A DNA stretch of 64,000 bases from an uncultured Clostridia bacterium. Lineage in GTDB: Bacteria > Bacillota > Clostridia > Oscillospirales > Ruminococcaceae. The stretch covers positions 1 to 64,000 of the forward strand of contig CANQLR010000003.1 of assembly GCA_947624745.1 (NCBI GenBank), written 5' to 3'. Shown here one piece after another: positions 31,574 to 40,597 of this stretch (its first letter is position 1; each line of letters opens with the position of its first letter). A program made the translations under genes and the position numbers. The notes beneath the pieces were generated by a model. The model ran no database searches. It was not told where the DNA came from and saw nothing but the letters and a program-made list of their open reading frames with translations.

Positions 31574-32116
31574 ATGAGAGTTATTACCGGCTCGGCAAGG
31601 GGCAAAAGGCTTAAGACCCTCGAAGGGCTCGAGGTGCGGCCGACCTCCGAAAAGGTCAAGGAGGCAATTTTTTCTATAGTGCAGTTCGACCTTCCGGCGG
31701 CGAGGGTGCTCGATATGTTCGCGGGGAGCGGACAGCTCGGCATAGAAGCCCTCAGCCGGGGCGCAAAAAGCTGCGTTTTTACCGATAAGTCGCGGCAAAG
31801 CGTCGAATGTATCAGAAATAACGTCTTAAGCTGCGGGTTTTCGGAGCAGGCGAAGATCATAAACGCCGACGCCGTCGAATACGCAAGGTCGGCGGGAGAG
31901 TTCGACATAGTTTTTATCGACCCGCCCTACCGAACGGGGCTTGCCGAAAAGGCGCTCGAAGCGCTCGAGGGGAAGCTTTCCCCGCGGGCGGTGGTGATAT
32001 GCGAGCACGAGACGGGGCTTTCGCTGCCCGAGAAAATAAGCGGGCTCGTGAAGGCGAAGGAGTATTCCTACGGGAAGACGGTCTCGCTGACAAAATATGT
32101 TATGGAGGAAGCTTGA
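31574..32116 (+). CDS. rsmD: 16S rRNA (guanine966-N2)-methyltransferase
   Basis: This 180-residue SAM-dependent methyltransferase begins with the RsmD signature MRVITGSARGKRL and RPTSEKVKEAIFS. It has the SAM loop DMFAGSGQLGIEALSRGA and the catalytic DPPY motif (FIDPPYRTG). It methylates G966 of 16S rRNA. The rsmD-coaD pair is conserved across bacteria, and here coaD starts on the base after the rsmD stop codon. Confidence 0.95.
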   Translation: MRVITGSARGKRLKTLEGLEVRPTSEKVKEAIFSIVQFDLPAARVLDMFAGSGQLGIEALSRGAKSCVFTDKSRQSVECIRNNVLSCGFSEQAKIINADAVEYARSAGEFDIVFIDPPYRTGLAEKALEALEGKLSPRAVVICEHETGLSLPEKISGLVKAKEYSYGKTVSLTKYVMEEA

Positions 32117-32620
32117 ATGGAGAGATTGGCAGTCTGCCCCGGCACCTTCGACCCGGTGACGCTCGGGCACGTCGACATCATAACAAGGGCGGCGACGCTG
32201 TTCGACCGGGTCATAGTTCTGGTCTCGGTGAACGTCGACAAGCGCCCCTGCTTTTCCGCTGAGGAACGGGCGGAGCTCATCAGGGCGGTCACGAAGGATC
32301 TTAAAAACGTCGAGGTCGAGATAATGGACGGGCTTTTGGCGGATTACGTCCGCAAAAAGAAAGCCTGCGCGATAGTCAAGGGACTTCGGGCGACCACCGA
32401 CTTTGAATATGAATTTCAGATGGCGCTCGCGAACAGAAAGCTTTACGCCGACGCCGAGACGGTATTTTTGGTGACTAAATCCGAGAATATGTATCTCAGC
32501 TCGTCGGTGGTGAGGCAGATAGCGCAGTTCGGCGGAGATATTTCGAGCTTTGTGCCGCCCGCCATCGCGGACAGGATCTTTGAAAGACTTTACAGACCGA
32601 CAAAGGAGGCAGAAAAATGA
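32117..32620 (+). CDS. coaD: phosphopantetheine adenylyltransferase
   Basis: This 167-residue enzyme makes dephospho-CoA from 4'-phosphopantetheine and ATP. It has the nucleotidyltransferase motif PGTFDPVTLGH (His18), GLRATTDFEYEFQMALANR and the C-terminal ISSFVPP region with SSSVVRQIA. Its stop overlaps the next start by 4 bases. Confidence 0.96.
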   Translation: MERLAVCPGTFDPVTLGHVDIITRAATLFDRVIVLVSVNVDKRPCFSAEERAELIRAVTKDLKNVEVEIMDGLLADYVRKKKACAIVKGLRATTDFEYEFQMALANRKLYADAETVFLVTKSENMYLSSSVVRQIAQFGGDISSFVPPAIADRIFERLYRPTKEAEK

Positions 32621-33072
32621 CTATAGAAGATATTTTGGAGATGATGGACGACCTTTTGGACAAGTCGGTGACGGTGCCCTTTTCAAATAAAAAGAGCATG
32701 GTCGACACCGAAAAGCTGAGGGAGTATATCGACAACATACGCTATAACCTTCCGACCGAGATAAAAAAGGCGAGGGAGATGGTCGAGGACCGCTCGGTGA
32801 TCATCGAGGACGCGAACAAGGAGGCCGAGGGGATAATCAAGGACGCCGAGGAGCGCGCGAAGGTTTTGGTCTCGCAGGACGAGATAGTTAAGCAGGCCAA
32901 GGAGGCAGCGGACGAGCTCACCGAGCAGGCAAAGACGATGGACCGCTCGATAAGAAAGGCGATGACGGATAAGCTCGACTCGACCCTTTCAGAGGCCGAA
33001 AAGGCGCTGACAAAAGCGCTGAACGAAATCAAAGCGATGCACGCGGCCGTCACCGAGGCGGAAAAGAAATAA
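32617..33072 (+). CDS. coiled-coil protein of unknown function
   Basis: This 151-residue protein is nearly all helical, with a charged coiled coil from about 45 to 150 (heptads rich in Ala, Glu and Lys, such as DANKEAEGIIKDAEERAKVL). The N-terminal MTIEDILEMMDDLLD is conserved in small Clostridial proteins encoded after coaD, often labelled ATPase or DivIVA-like. No nucleotide-binding motif is visible, so the ATPase label is not supported. It resembles V-type ATPase stalk or DivIVA proteins only in being a coiled coil. It is the last gene of the rsmD operon. Confidence 0.82.
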   Translation: MTIEDILEMMDDLLDKSVTVPFSNKKSMVDTEKLREYIDNIRYNLPTEIKKAREMVEDRSVIIEDANKEAEGIIKDAEERAKVLVSQDEIVKQAKEAADELTEQAKTMDRSIRKAMTDKLDSTLSEAEKALTKALNEIKAMHAAVTEAEKK

Positions 33073-33081
33073 AAAACGCTC

Positions 33082-33111
33082 CCCCCTTGAAATCCCAAGG
33101 GGGATATTTTT
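33082..33111 (+). terminator. terminator of the rsmD operon
   Basis: CCCCCTTG and CAAGGGGG form an 8-bp stem, followed by a T-rich tail. Confidence 0.75.
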
Positions 33112-33207
33112 ATTATGGCGCGTTATAACACTGTCCTCTTACAAAATACAATCGTTTTTCACAAAAATACACCGAGCGCTGCGGGAATATTTCGTAGGAT
33201 TTGAGGG

Positions 33208-33236
33208 TTGACTAAACCGCGCGATGATAATATAAT
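33208..33236 (+). promoter_or_regulatory. sigma-A promoter of the aspartate kinase gene
   Basis: TTGACT, 17 nt, TATAAT. The leader is only about 35 nt, too short for a lysine riboswitch. Confidence 0.8.
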
Positions 33237-33276
33237 ATATAAAGCTGTAAAATAGTAATTTCAAGGGGAGATAGAT

Positions 33277-34608
33277 TTGTCTACAAAGGTAGTTAAGTTC
33301 GGCGGAAGCTCGCTTGCCGACGCCGGGCAGTTCGTAAAGGTAGGAAACATCATCAAGGCGGACGGCGCAAGAAGATACGTCGTGCCCTCCGCACCGGGAA
33401 AGCGCTACCCCAAGGACACCAAGGTCACCGATATGCTCTACGCCTGCTATGACGCGGCGGCGCGGGGCGCGGATTTCACCGAAATGTTCGAGGCGATAGT
33501 GAAAAGATATATGGACATAATCCACGACTTGGGGCTTAAGATCGAGGATAGGCTCGTGCGGGAGTTTTCGACCATACGCATGAGCTTTCTCGCGAGGGCA
33601 GGGCGGGACTATGCGGCCTCACGGGGGGAATACCTGAACGGAATAGTTCTGGCGGAATACCTCGGCTTCGCCTTTATTGACGCCGCGGAGGTCATCTTCT
33701 TCGGCGAGGACGGAAAGCTGAAGCTCAAAGAGACCTGCCACGCCGTAAAGGAGCGCCTTTCGGGGCTTGAGCACGCCGTTATCCCCGGCTTCTACGGCTC
33801 AATGCCGAACGACACGGTAAAGACCTTCTCTCGCGGGGGATCCGACATCACCGGGGCGATAGTCGCGGCGGCGGTCTCGGCGGACGTGTACGAAAACTGG
33901 ACGGACATTTCGGGATACCTCGTCTGCGACCCGAGGATAGTGCCCGACCCCGAGCCGGTCAAGGTCATAACCTACCGCGAGCTCAGGGAGCTTGCCTACA
34001 TGGGCGCGCAGGTCTTTCACGAGGACGCCATCTTCCCGGTCCGCCAGGCGGGGATCCCGATAAACATAAGAAACACCAACCGCCCCGAGGACGACGGCAC
34101 CATGATCGTCGAGGAGGCGCCGGACAGCGTTTCGCCCTACGTCATCACCGGTATCGCGGGGAAAAAGGGGTTCGTGACCGTCACCATCGAAAAGGACATG
34201 ATGAACTCGGAGCTCGGCTTCGGGCGCAGGGTGCTCGAGGCGTTTGAAAACTACGGGATAAGCTTCGAGCATATGCCGTCGGGGATCGACACCATGAGCA
34301 TTATCGTTCACAAGGACGAGTTTGAGGCGCGGGAGAAGGAGATAATCCGCCAGATAGAGACCTCCTGCAAGCCGGACAGAGTTTATATCGACCGAAATAT
34401 CGCGCTTTTGGCGGTCGTCGGGCGGGGCATGAAGTCCCAGCGGGGCACCGCGGCGAGGATTTTCGCGGCGCTCGCCCACGCGAAGGTGAACGTAAAGATG
34501 ATTGACCAGGGCTCGAGCGAGCTGAACGTCATCGTCGGCGTCGAGGACGAGGACTTCGAGACGTCGGTGAAGGCGGTGTATGACATCTTTGTTACGCAAA
34601 AACTGTAA
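33277..34608 (+). CDS. lysC: aspartate kinase
   Basis: This 443-residue enzyme phosphorylates aspartate at the head of the lysine, threonine and methionine pathways. The start is TTG with AAGGGGAG upstream. VVKFGGSSLAD forms the kinase N-terminus, FSRGGSDITGA the nucleotide/aspartate-binding loop, and two ACT domains occupy about 300-443 (VTVTIEKDMM and LLAVVGRGM), implying feedback control by an end product. It is monocistronic; no homoserine or lysine genes adjoin it. Confidence 0.94.
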   Translation: MSTKVVKFGGSSLADAGQFVKVGNIIKADGARRYVVPSAPGKRYPKDTKVTDMLYACYDAAARGADFTEMFEAIVKRYMDIIHDLGLKIEDRLVREFSTIRMSFLARAGRDYAASRGEYLNGIVLAEYLGFAFIDAAEVIFFGEDGKLKLKETCHAVKERLSGLEHAVIPGFYGSMPNDTVKTFSRGGSDITGAIVAAAVSADVYENWTDISGYLVCDPRIVPDPEPVKVITYRELRELAYMGAQVFHEDAIFPVRQAGIPINIRNTNRPEDDGTMIVEEAPDSVSPYVITGIAGKKGFVTVTIEKDMMNSELGFGRRVLEAFENYGISFEHMPSGIDTMSIIVHKDEFEAREKEIIRQIETSCKPDRVYIDRNIALLAVVGRGMKSQRGTAARIFAALAHAKVNVKMIDQGSSELNVIVGVEDEDFETSVKAVYDIFVTQKL

Positions 34609-34650
34609 TGCTGACGGGAGACCGCACAAGGTCGGCATTATAAAACATAA

Positions 34651-34680
34651 AACCCGGGGATCCATTCCCCGGGTTTTATA
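34651..34680. terminator. bidirectional terminator between lysC and fba
   Basis: AACCCGGGGA and TCCCCGGGTT form a perfect 10-bp stem flanked by A-rich and T-rich runs. A second hairpin (34726-34752) closer to fba lacks a T run. Confidence 0.8.
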
Positions 34681-34757
34681 CCTTTATGGCCGAAGCGGCG
34701 AGCGCAGGCCATGCAGGAGAGGTTTACGGGGGACCCGTGCGGGGTCCCCCGTCAGTA

Positions 34758-35621
34758 TTACGCTTTTCCTATGCAGCCGAAGATTTCCATCTTTTCCTTG
34801 ACGGTCGCCTTGATAGCCTCGCAGCCGGGGGCGAGAACCTTTCTCGGGTCGAAGCCCTTGCCGACGAGATCCTTGCCCTCCTCGATGTACTTGCGGGTGG
34901 CGGCGCTGAAAGCGATCTGGCACTCGGTGTTGACGTTTACCTTCGCAACGCCTAAGTTAATGGCCTTTTTGACCATCTCCTCGGGGATACCCGTGCCGCC
35001 GTGGAGAACGAGCGGCATGTCGCCGACTTCCTTCTTGATGTTCTCCAAAACGTCAAAGCGGAGGCCGGGCCAGTTCTCGGGATATTTGCCGTGGATATTT
35101 CCTATGCCGGCGGCAAGCATGGTTACGCCGAGGTCGGCGATCATCTTGCACTCGGCGGGGTCGGCGCACTCGCCCATTCCGACGACGCCGTCCTCCTCGC
35201 CGCCGATAGCGCCTACCTCGGCCTCGAGGGAGATCCCCAGAATGTCGCAGGTGTTGACCAAAGCGGTGGTGAGCTTAAGGTTCTCGTCGATGGGATAGTG
35301 GGAGCCGTCGAACATTATCGAGCTGAAGCCGGCGTTGATGCAGGCCTTTGCGCCCTCGAAGGTGCCGTGGTCAAGGTGCAGCGCGACGGGGACGGTGATG
35401 TTGAGGCACTTGATCATGCCCTTTACCATGCCGACCACGGTGTCGTAGCCGCACATATACTTGCCCGCGCCCTCGGACACGCCTAAAATAACGGGAGCCT
35501 TGAGCTCCTCGGCGGTCTGGAGGATGCACTTGGTCCACTCTAAGTTGTTGATGTTGAACTGACCGACGGCATAGTGACCGTCGCGCGCCTTGTTGAGCAT
35601 TTCCTTTGCAGATACCAGCAT
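34758..35621 (-). CDS. fba: class II fructose-bisphosphate aldolase
   Basis: This 287-residue zinc aldolase of glycolysis and gluconeogenesis has ALHLDHGT with catalytic Asp84 and zinc ligand His85. Further zinc ligands are His177 (GNIHGKY) and His207 (VLHGGTG). The length matches the GatY/Fba class IIB type, so tagatose-bisphosphate activity is possible, but a lone gene favours fructose-bisphosphate. It has its own divergent promoter. Confidence 0.94.
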   Translation of the reverse strand: MLVSAKEMLNKARDGHYAVGQFNINNLEWTKCILQTAEELKAPVILGVSEGAGKYMCGYDTVVGMVKGMIKCLNITVPVALHLDHGTFEGAKACINAGFSSIMFDGSHYPIDENLKLTTALVNTCDILGISLEAEVGAIGGEEDGVVGMGECADPAECKMIADLGVTMLAAGIGNIHGKYPENWPGLRFDVLENIKKEVGDMPLVLHGGTGIPEEMVKKAINLGVAKVNVNTECQIAFSAATRKYIEEGKDLVGKGFDPRKVLAPGCEAIKATVKEKMEIFGCIGKA

Positions 35622-35676
35622 AAAATTGACCTCCGTGAATATGTATTTTATTTCAGAGCGAAACTCTTATGGGTAT

Positions 35677-35705
35677 ATTATAGCAAATCCCGCGGAAAAT
35701 TGCAA
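35677..35705 (-). promoter_or_regulatory. sigma-A promoter of fba
   Basis: On the minus strand TTGCAA (35700-35705), 17 nt, TATAAT (35677-35682). Confidence 0.78.
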
Positions 35706-35730
35706 TAATATTTTAATATTTTTTGCGGGG

Positions 35731-35759
35731 GTATTTTCTTTTCCATATCTTACATAGTT
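35731..35759 (+). promoter_or_regulatory. possible sigma-G promoter of ypeB
   Basis: GTATT, 17 nt, CATAGTT, an imperfect match to the sigma-G pattern; ypeB is in the sigma-G regulon of Bacillus subtilis. No sigma-A promoter is evident here. Confidence 0.35.
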
Positions 35760-35811
35760 TAAAAGCGGCGGAAATGAGAAAAATATCTAAAAAAGGAAAG
35801 GAAGCCAAACC

Positions 35812-37152
35812 ATGAAAACAACCTTTTCGCGCCGCTCGCTCATTCGGCTGACATCGTTTTTGCTGTTTGCCATCGCGATATTGGGCGCGTCGAATATCGT
35901 CTATATGAAAAAGATAGAAAAGCTCGAAAACTCCGTTCAGGCGGGGTATCAGAGCTCGGTCGAGAGCCTTGCCCAGAGCGCCGACAGGATAAGCTCGGTC
36001 CTCGAGAAAGGCCGCTATACCGCCTCCCCCGAGATGATGTCGCGGCTTTCGGCGGAGCTCCTTAAAAGCTCGGGCGAGGCAAAATCCGCGCTCGAAGCCC
36101 TGCCGGTAAGGGCGCTAAGCACCGACAACCTCGAAAAATTCCTCTCACAGGTCGGAAACTACGCCGCGTCACTTTCGAGGCGGGCGACGGCGGGTGAAAA
36201 GCTATCGGAGCGCGACCGCGAGAACGTTTTGAGGCTCTCCGAATGCGCCGAAAAGCTGTCGGAGGACATGTGGAGCCTTCGGACAAAGATCCTCACGAGC
36301 GATTACAGCATGGCGGAGATCTTTGACGGCATAGACACCGAGGTCGGCTCGTTTCTGGCCGACGGCATTTCGGGGATAGAGGACGGGCTGAAGGACCTCC
36401 CGAAGCTCATCTACGACGGGCCGTTTTCGGACCATATCCTTGAGCGCACCCCGATCATGACTCAAAACGCCGAGGAGATCACCGAGGACGAAGCGCTCGA
36501 AAAAGCGGCTAAGGCGATGTGCGAGGAGCCGTTCAGGGTGCTTAAATGCGAGGCGGGCGAGGAGGGCAAGCTCCCGGCCTACTGCTTCTACTGCGACGGC
36601 ACACGCTGCGCGGTCTCGAAAAACGGCGGATATGTCGTTTACTCGATAAAGTCCCGAAAAACGGGGACGGAGACCCTTTCCCGCGACGATGCCGAGGGCT
36701 ATGCACGGGAATATCTTGAAAGCCTCGGGATAGAGGACATGGAAAAGACCTACAGCGAATCGCTCGGCGGGGTGTGCACGATAAATTACGCCTATAACGA
36801 CGGCGAGGCAATCTGCTACACCGACTTAATTAAGGTGTCGGTGGCGCTCGACAACGGCGAGATACTCGGCTTCGACGCGAGGGGGTATCTTGTCAACCAC
36901 CGCGAGAGAAGCTTCAAAGAGCCCGCGTTTTCCGAGGAGGAGGCGGTAGAAAAGCTCGCCGACGGCTTAACGCCGGTCTCCTGCCGACTGGCGCTGATAC
37001 CGCTTGATACGGTCGAAGAGAAGCTTTGCTACGAGATAAAGTGCCGGACCGAGAGCGGACAGGACATTTTGGTGTATCTCAACTCGCAGACAGGCGAGGA
37101 GGAAGAGATACTGATACTTTTAAAGACCGAGGGCGGAGAGCTCACGGTATAG
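35812..37152 (+). CDS. ypeB: germination protein YpeB
   Basis: This 446-residue protein has one N-terminal membrane helix (about 11-31), a helical region, the hallmark PKLIYDGPFSDH at 197-208, and C-terminal PepSY-type domains (about 250-440). In Bacillus, YpeB stabilises and localises the cortex-lytic enzyme SleB in the spore. No sleB is adjacent, unlike the usual pair, so the partner is elsewhere or replaced. AAAGGAAAGGAAG precedes the ATG. Confidence 0.93.
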   Translation: MKTTFSRRSLIRLTSFLLFAIAILGASNIVYMKKIEKLENSVQAGYQSSVESLAQSADRISSVLEKGRYTASPEMMSRLSAELLKSSGEAKSALEALPVRALSTDNLEKFLSQVGNYAASLSRRATAGEKLSERDRENVLRLSECAEKLSEDMWSLRTKILTSDYSMAEIFDGIDTEVGSFLADGISGIEDGLKDLPKLIYDGPFSDHILERTPIMTQNAEEITEDEALEKAAKAMCEEPFRVLKCEAGEEGKLPAYCFYCDGTRCAVSKNGGYVVYSIKSRKTGTETLSRDDAEGYAREYLESLGIEDMEKTYSESLGGVCTINYAYNDGEAICYTDLIKVSVALDNGEILGFDARGYLVNHRERSFKEPAFSEEEAVEKLADGLTPVSCRLALIPLDTVEEKLCYEIKCRTESGQDILVYLNSQTGEEEEILILLKTEGGELTV

Positions 37153-37163
37153 GGTATGGAAAA

Positions 37164-37199
37164 AGCGGGAGGCGAAAAGGGTCTCCCGCTTCCATTTTT
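37164..37199 (+). terminator. terminator after ypeB
   Basis: AGCGGGAG and CTCCCGCT form an 8-bp stem followed by TTCCATTTTT. Confidence 0.75.
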
Positions 37200-37236
37200 G
37201 TTTAAAATGCACAAAATTTTTGGGAAAAGTTCTGTA

Positions 37237-37265
37237 TTGTTTTTTGTGCCAAAATGATATATAAT
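37237..37265 (+). promoter_or_regulatory. weak candidate promoter of the EF-G-like gene
   Basis: TTGTTT, 17 nt, TATAAT; only the -10 box is good. Confidence 0.4.
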
Positions 37266-37341
37266 TAAAATTGACGTTGGATTTTATTGTTTAAATCCGA
37301 TAAATCAAATTTTTACAATATACCCGATAGGAGAGATCGAT

Positions 37342-39411
37342 TTGAAAAACTACGACAGCTCACACATCAAAAACATCGCATTGGCGGGACATTCCGCGTC
37401 GGGCAAGACCTCGGTCGTCGAAGCCCTGCTTTACAAGGCGGGAGCTACCGACCGCCTCGGCAAGACCCTCGACGGCAACACCGTTTCCGACTATACCCCC
37501 ATCGAGGTGCAGAAAAAGTGCTCGATATATACCTCGCTGTCCTTCTATGAGAGAAACGGCCTGAAAGTGAATATTCTTGACACCCCCGGCCTGTTCGACT
37601 ATGCGAGCGGCCTCGTCGAGGGCGTTTTCGCGGCGGACTGCCTTCTTATCACCGTCTCCGCGAAGTCGGGCATACACGTCGGCACGAAAAAGGCGTATGA
37701 CGCCGCCGTCGAGCATAAGACCCCGCACATGTTCGTCGTCACGAAGATCGACGACGAGAACGCCAACTTTTCGAACGTTTTGACCAACCTCAAGACCCAG
37801 TTCGGCTCGTCGGTCTGCCCGCTCGTGGCGCCGATAATCAAGGACAACAAGATAGTTTCCTACTATGACCTTCTGGCCGGAAAGAATTACAAGTACGACG
37901 CCAAGGGCAACCGCGTCGACGCTGGCGAGCCCGATCCTACATACCGTCTTGACGGGCTTATGGAGGCCATCGCCGAGGCCGTCGCCGAGACCGACGAGGA
38001 GCTTATGATGAAATTCCTCGACGGCGAGCAGCTCACCCACGAGGAGCTTGTGAACGGCGTTCACAACGGCATCATAAACGGCATGATCACCCCCGTCACC
38101 TGCATTTCCTCGGTCGACCTCGCGGGCGCGGATCTTCTGATGGATCAGATTGAGAAGCTGCTGCCCTCGCCCCACGAGACCAAGGGCAAGGTCGCGAAGG
38201 ACGCGGGCGGAAACGACGTCGCGGTCGATTACGAGATGGACGGCCCGATGTCCGCGTTCGTCTTTAAGACCGTCGCCGACCCGTTCGTCGGAAAGATGTC
38301 CTTTATAAAGGTCATGAGCGGCAAGCTCGAAAGCGGCAAGGAGATCACCAACGCCACCACCGGCGGCACCGAAAAGGTCGGAAAGCTCCTCAACCTCGTC
38401 GGCAAGAAGCAGATAGAGGTCCCCTTCGCGACAGCGGGCGATATCGTCGTCGCGACCAAGATGAGCGTGAACACCAACGACACGATCTGCGACGCTTCGA
38501 GGGTCATTTCGTTCGAGAAGCTGAGCTTCCCGAGGCCCTGCTACTCGGTCGCCGTCAAGGCCAAGACCCAGGGCGACGAGCAGAAGATTTCCGGCGCCAT
38601 GCAGAGGATCTTGGAGGAAGACCAGTCCTTGAGCTATGTTCAGGACGACACGACGTATGAACAGATACTCTCCGGCCTCGGCGAGCAGCACATCGAATCG
38701 ACCCTTGCAAAGCTCAAGACCGGCTTCGGCGTGGACGTGATAACCTCCGTCCCGAAGGTGTCCTATAAAGAGACTATCCGCAAAAAGTGCAAGGTCCAGG
38801 GCCGCCACAAGAAGCAGTCGGGCGGGCACGGCCAGTACGGCGACGTCTGGATCGAGTTCGAGCCCTGCGACTCCGACGAGCTGGTCTTCGAGGAGAACGT
38901 ATTCGGCGGCGCGGTGCCCCGCAACTTCTTCCCCGCGGTCGAAAAGGGCCTTCAGGACTGCATGAAAAAGGGCGTTCTGGCGGGCTTCCCGGTCGTCGGC
39001 GTAAAGGCGACCTTGGTCGACGGCTCGTATCACCCGGTCGACTCCTCCGAAATGTCCTTCAAGCTCGCCGCTTCGATCGCCTTTAAGGAGGGCATGAAGC
39101 AGGCTCAGCCGGTGCTACTTGAACCGATAGACATGCTGACGGTGACGGTTCCCGACGCGAACACGGGCGACATGATGGGCGAGCTCAATAAGCGCCGCGG
39201 CAGGGTCTTAGGCATGAACCCTGCGAAGAAAAAGGGCCTTACCACCATCGAGGCCGAGATCCCCGAGAGCGAGGTGCACGACTTCGCGATGCTGGTCAGG
39301 CAGATGACGAGAGGCGAGGGCGAATTTACGCTCGAAAAGCTTCGCTACGACCAGCTCCCGCAGATGCTTGTGGATCAGGTCATCGCCGAGTATAAGACCG
39401 ACGAGGAATAA
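37342..39411 (+). CDS. EF-G-like translational GTPase (FusA2 type)
   Basis: This 689-residue protein has the EF-G domain order I-V but belongs to the paralogous group. The P-loop is GHSASGKTS (16-24), and the G3 motif is DTPGLFDY, with Leu where EF-G has the catalytic His. G4 is TKID rather than NKxD. The domain IV loop SGGHGQYGDVW and the C-terminal domain V are intact. TTG is the start, behind AGGAGAG. Substitution of the His suggests slow or stimulated GTP hydrolysis. It is unlikely to be the sole EF-G of the cell. It is monocistronic, and its exact role is unknown. Confidence 0.88.
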   Translation: MKNYDSSHIKNIALAGHSASGKTSVVEALLYKAGATDRLGKTLDGNTVSDYTPIEVQKKCSIYTSLSFYERNGLKVNILDTPGLFDYASGLVEGVFAADCLLITVSAKSGIHVGTKKAYDAAVEHKTPHMFVVTKIDDENANFSNVLTNLKTQFGSSVCPLVAPIIKDNKIVSYYDLLAGKNYKYDAKGNRVDAGEPDPTYRLDGLMEAIAEAVAETDEELMMKFLDGEQLTHEELVNGVHNGIINGMITPVTCISSVDLAGADLLMDQIEKLLPSPHETKGKVAKDAGGNDVAVDYEMDGPMSAFVFKTVADPFVGKMSFIKVMSGKLESGKEITNATTGGTEKVGKLLNLVGKKQIEVPFATAGDIVVATKMSVNTNDTICDASRVISFEKLSFPRPCYSVAVKAKTQGDEQKISGAMQRILEEDQSLSYVQDDTTYEQILSGLGEQHIESTLAKLKTGFGVDVITSVPKVSYKETIRKKCKVQGRHKKQSGGHGQYGDVWIEFEPCDSDELVFEENVFGGAVPRNFFPAVEKGLQDCMKKGVLAGFPVVGVKATLVDGSYHPVDSSEMSFKLAASIAFKEGMKQAQPVLLEPIDMLTVTVPDANTGDMMGELNKRRGRVLGMNPAKKKGLTTIEAEIPESEVHDFAMLVRQMTRGEGEFTLEKLRYDQLPQMLVDQVIAEYKTDEE

Positions 39412-39424
39412 TTTAACACCCACC

Positions 39425-39456
39425 GACCCGTCCCGAAAAAGGGCGGGTCTTTTTTG
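39425..39456 (+). terminator. terminator after the EF-G-like gene
   Basis: GACCCGTCC and GGGCGGGTC form the stem, followed by TTTTTT. Confidence 0.8.
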
Positions 39457-39536
39457 CGCAAATATACATTTATGCAGGTTTTATGCACGGCATATGCACA
39501 TTTTGCCCTAAAGCGGCGGTGCGGCGGGCGTTTTTG

Positions 39537-39552
39537 TGCATATTATTCATAA
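39537..39552. promoter_or_regulatory. possible ArgR operator upstream of argC
   Basis: TGCATATTATTCATAA resembles an arginine-repressor box (TGNATWWWWATNCA), and several ATGCA copies occur between 39470 and 39505. It sits 27 nt upstream of the -35 box of the arg operon. Weak match. Confidence 0.35.
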
Positions 39553-39578
39553 ACTTTCAAAAACCTTGCCGAAACCCC

Positions 39579-39606
39579 TTGACAACGGCGGTTTTGCTGA
39601 TATAAT
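39579..39606 (+). promoter_or_regulatory. sigma-A promoter of argCJBD
   Basis: TTGACA, 16 nt, TATAAT. Confidence 0.82.
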
Positions 39607-39637
39607 ATCATTGATACTTATTTTATAAAGTGAAAGA

Positions 39638-40597
39638 GTGAAAATTTTGAAATTCAAGGTTTTTATAGACGGCGCGGAGGGAACGACCGGCCTCCAGCTT
39701 AAGACCCGCCTTTCGGCGCACGGCGAGGTGACCCTACTTGACATCGACCCCGAGAAGCGAAAGGACGAGGCGGAGCGCTCGCGCCTTATGAACGAAAGCG
39801 ACGTGACGTTTTTATGCCTTCCCGACGCGGCGGCCAAGGAGGCTGTCGGATTATGTGAAAATCCGAACACCGTCATTATCGACGCATCGACCGCGCACCG
39901 AACCGCCCCCGGCTGGGCATACGGCTTTTCCGAGCTTGGGGATACCTTCCGAAGAAACATCGCCGAGGGAAAGCGCATCGCGAACCCCGGCTGCCACGCC
40001 ACCGGCTTCATCGCGGCGGTATACCCGCTTATAAAGCTCGGCATAGCGCCGAAAAGCTACCCCTTTACCTGCCACAGCGTTACCGGCTATTCGGGCGGCG
40101 GAAAAAAGATGATCGCGCAGTACGAGGACGCCGGCAGGGACATAGAATTTTCCTCCCCGCGGCAGTACGGCCTCGGCCTTAAGCACAAGCACCTGCCCGA
40201 AATGCAGGCCGTCACGGGGATCGACCGTCCGCCGATATTCAACCCCATCGTTGCAGATTTTTACAGCGGAATGGCGGTCAGCGTGCCGCTTTACACCGGG
40301 CTTTTGGATAAAAAGCTCACCCCGGATGAGCTTATTTCCGAGCTTTCCGAGTTTTACCGCGGCTGCCCGCTGATCTCGGTCACAGGCGCGCCGGAAAGCG
40401 GATTTTTGCCGGCGAACGAGGTGCAGAAGACCTGCCGGCTGATACTTCACGTCATGGGAAACGGCGAGCAGATCACCCTTTGCTCGGTGTTTGACAATTT
40501 AGGGAAGGGCGCTTCGGGCGCGGCGGTGCAGAACATGAACATCGCGCTGGGGCTCCCCGACACGGCATATTTGGAAGAAGGAGACAAGCTTTTATGA
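39638..40597 (+). CDS. argC: N-acetyl-gamma-glutamyl-phosphate reductase
   Basis: This 319-residue short (type 2) ArgC reduces N-acetylglutamyl phosphate to the semialdehyde with NADPH. FIDGAEGTTGLQL binds the nucleotide and NPGCHATG carries the catalytic Cys119. The start may be GTG at 39638 or TTG at 39647; neither has a strong ribosome site, though AAAGAG is better spaced for the TTG. First gene of argCJBD; it overlaps argJ by 4 bases. Confidence 0.93.
   Translation: MKILKFKVFIDGAEGTTGLQLKTRLSAHGEVTLLDIDPEKRKDEAERSRLMNESDVTFLCLPDAAAKEAVGLCENPNTVIIDASTAHRTAPGWAYGFSELGDTFRRNIAEGKRIANPGCHATGFIAAVYPLIKLGIAPKSYPFTCHSVTGYSGGGKKMIAQYEDAGRDIEFSSPRQYGLGLKHKHLPEMQAVTGIDRPPIFNPIVADFYSGMAVSVPLYTGLLDKKLTPDELISELSEFYRGCPLISVTGAPESGFLPANEVQKTCRLILHVMGNGEQITLCSVFDNLGKGASGAAVQNMNIALGLPDTAYLEEGDKLL

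Noticed and set aside
32617-33072. ATPase label for the coiled-coil protein after coaD
   Set aside because: No Walker or other nucleotide-binding motif; only coiled-coil sequence is visible.
33236-33276. Lysine riboswitch before aspartate kinase
   Set aside because: The leader between promoter and start is only about 35 nt, far too short.
34726-34752. Strong hairpin ACGGGGGACCC/GGGTCCCCCGT as terminator of fba
   Set aside because: No T run on the fba side. The better terminator is the bidirectional one at 34651-34680, though this hairpin may stabilise the fba mRNA 3' end.
37360-39033. 557-codon minus-strand frame opposite the EF-G-like gene
   Set aside because: A mirror frame produced by high GC codon bias; the plus-strand gene has all EF-G domains.
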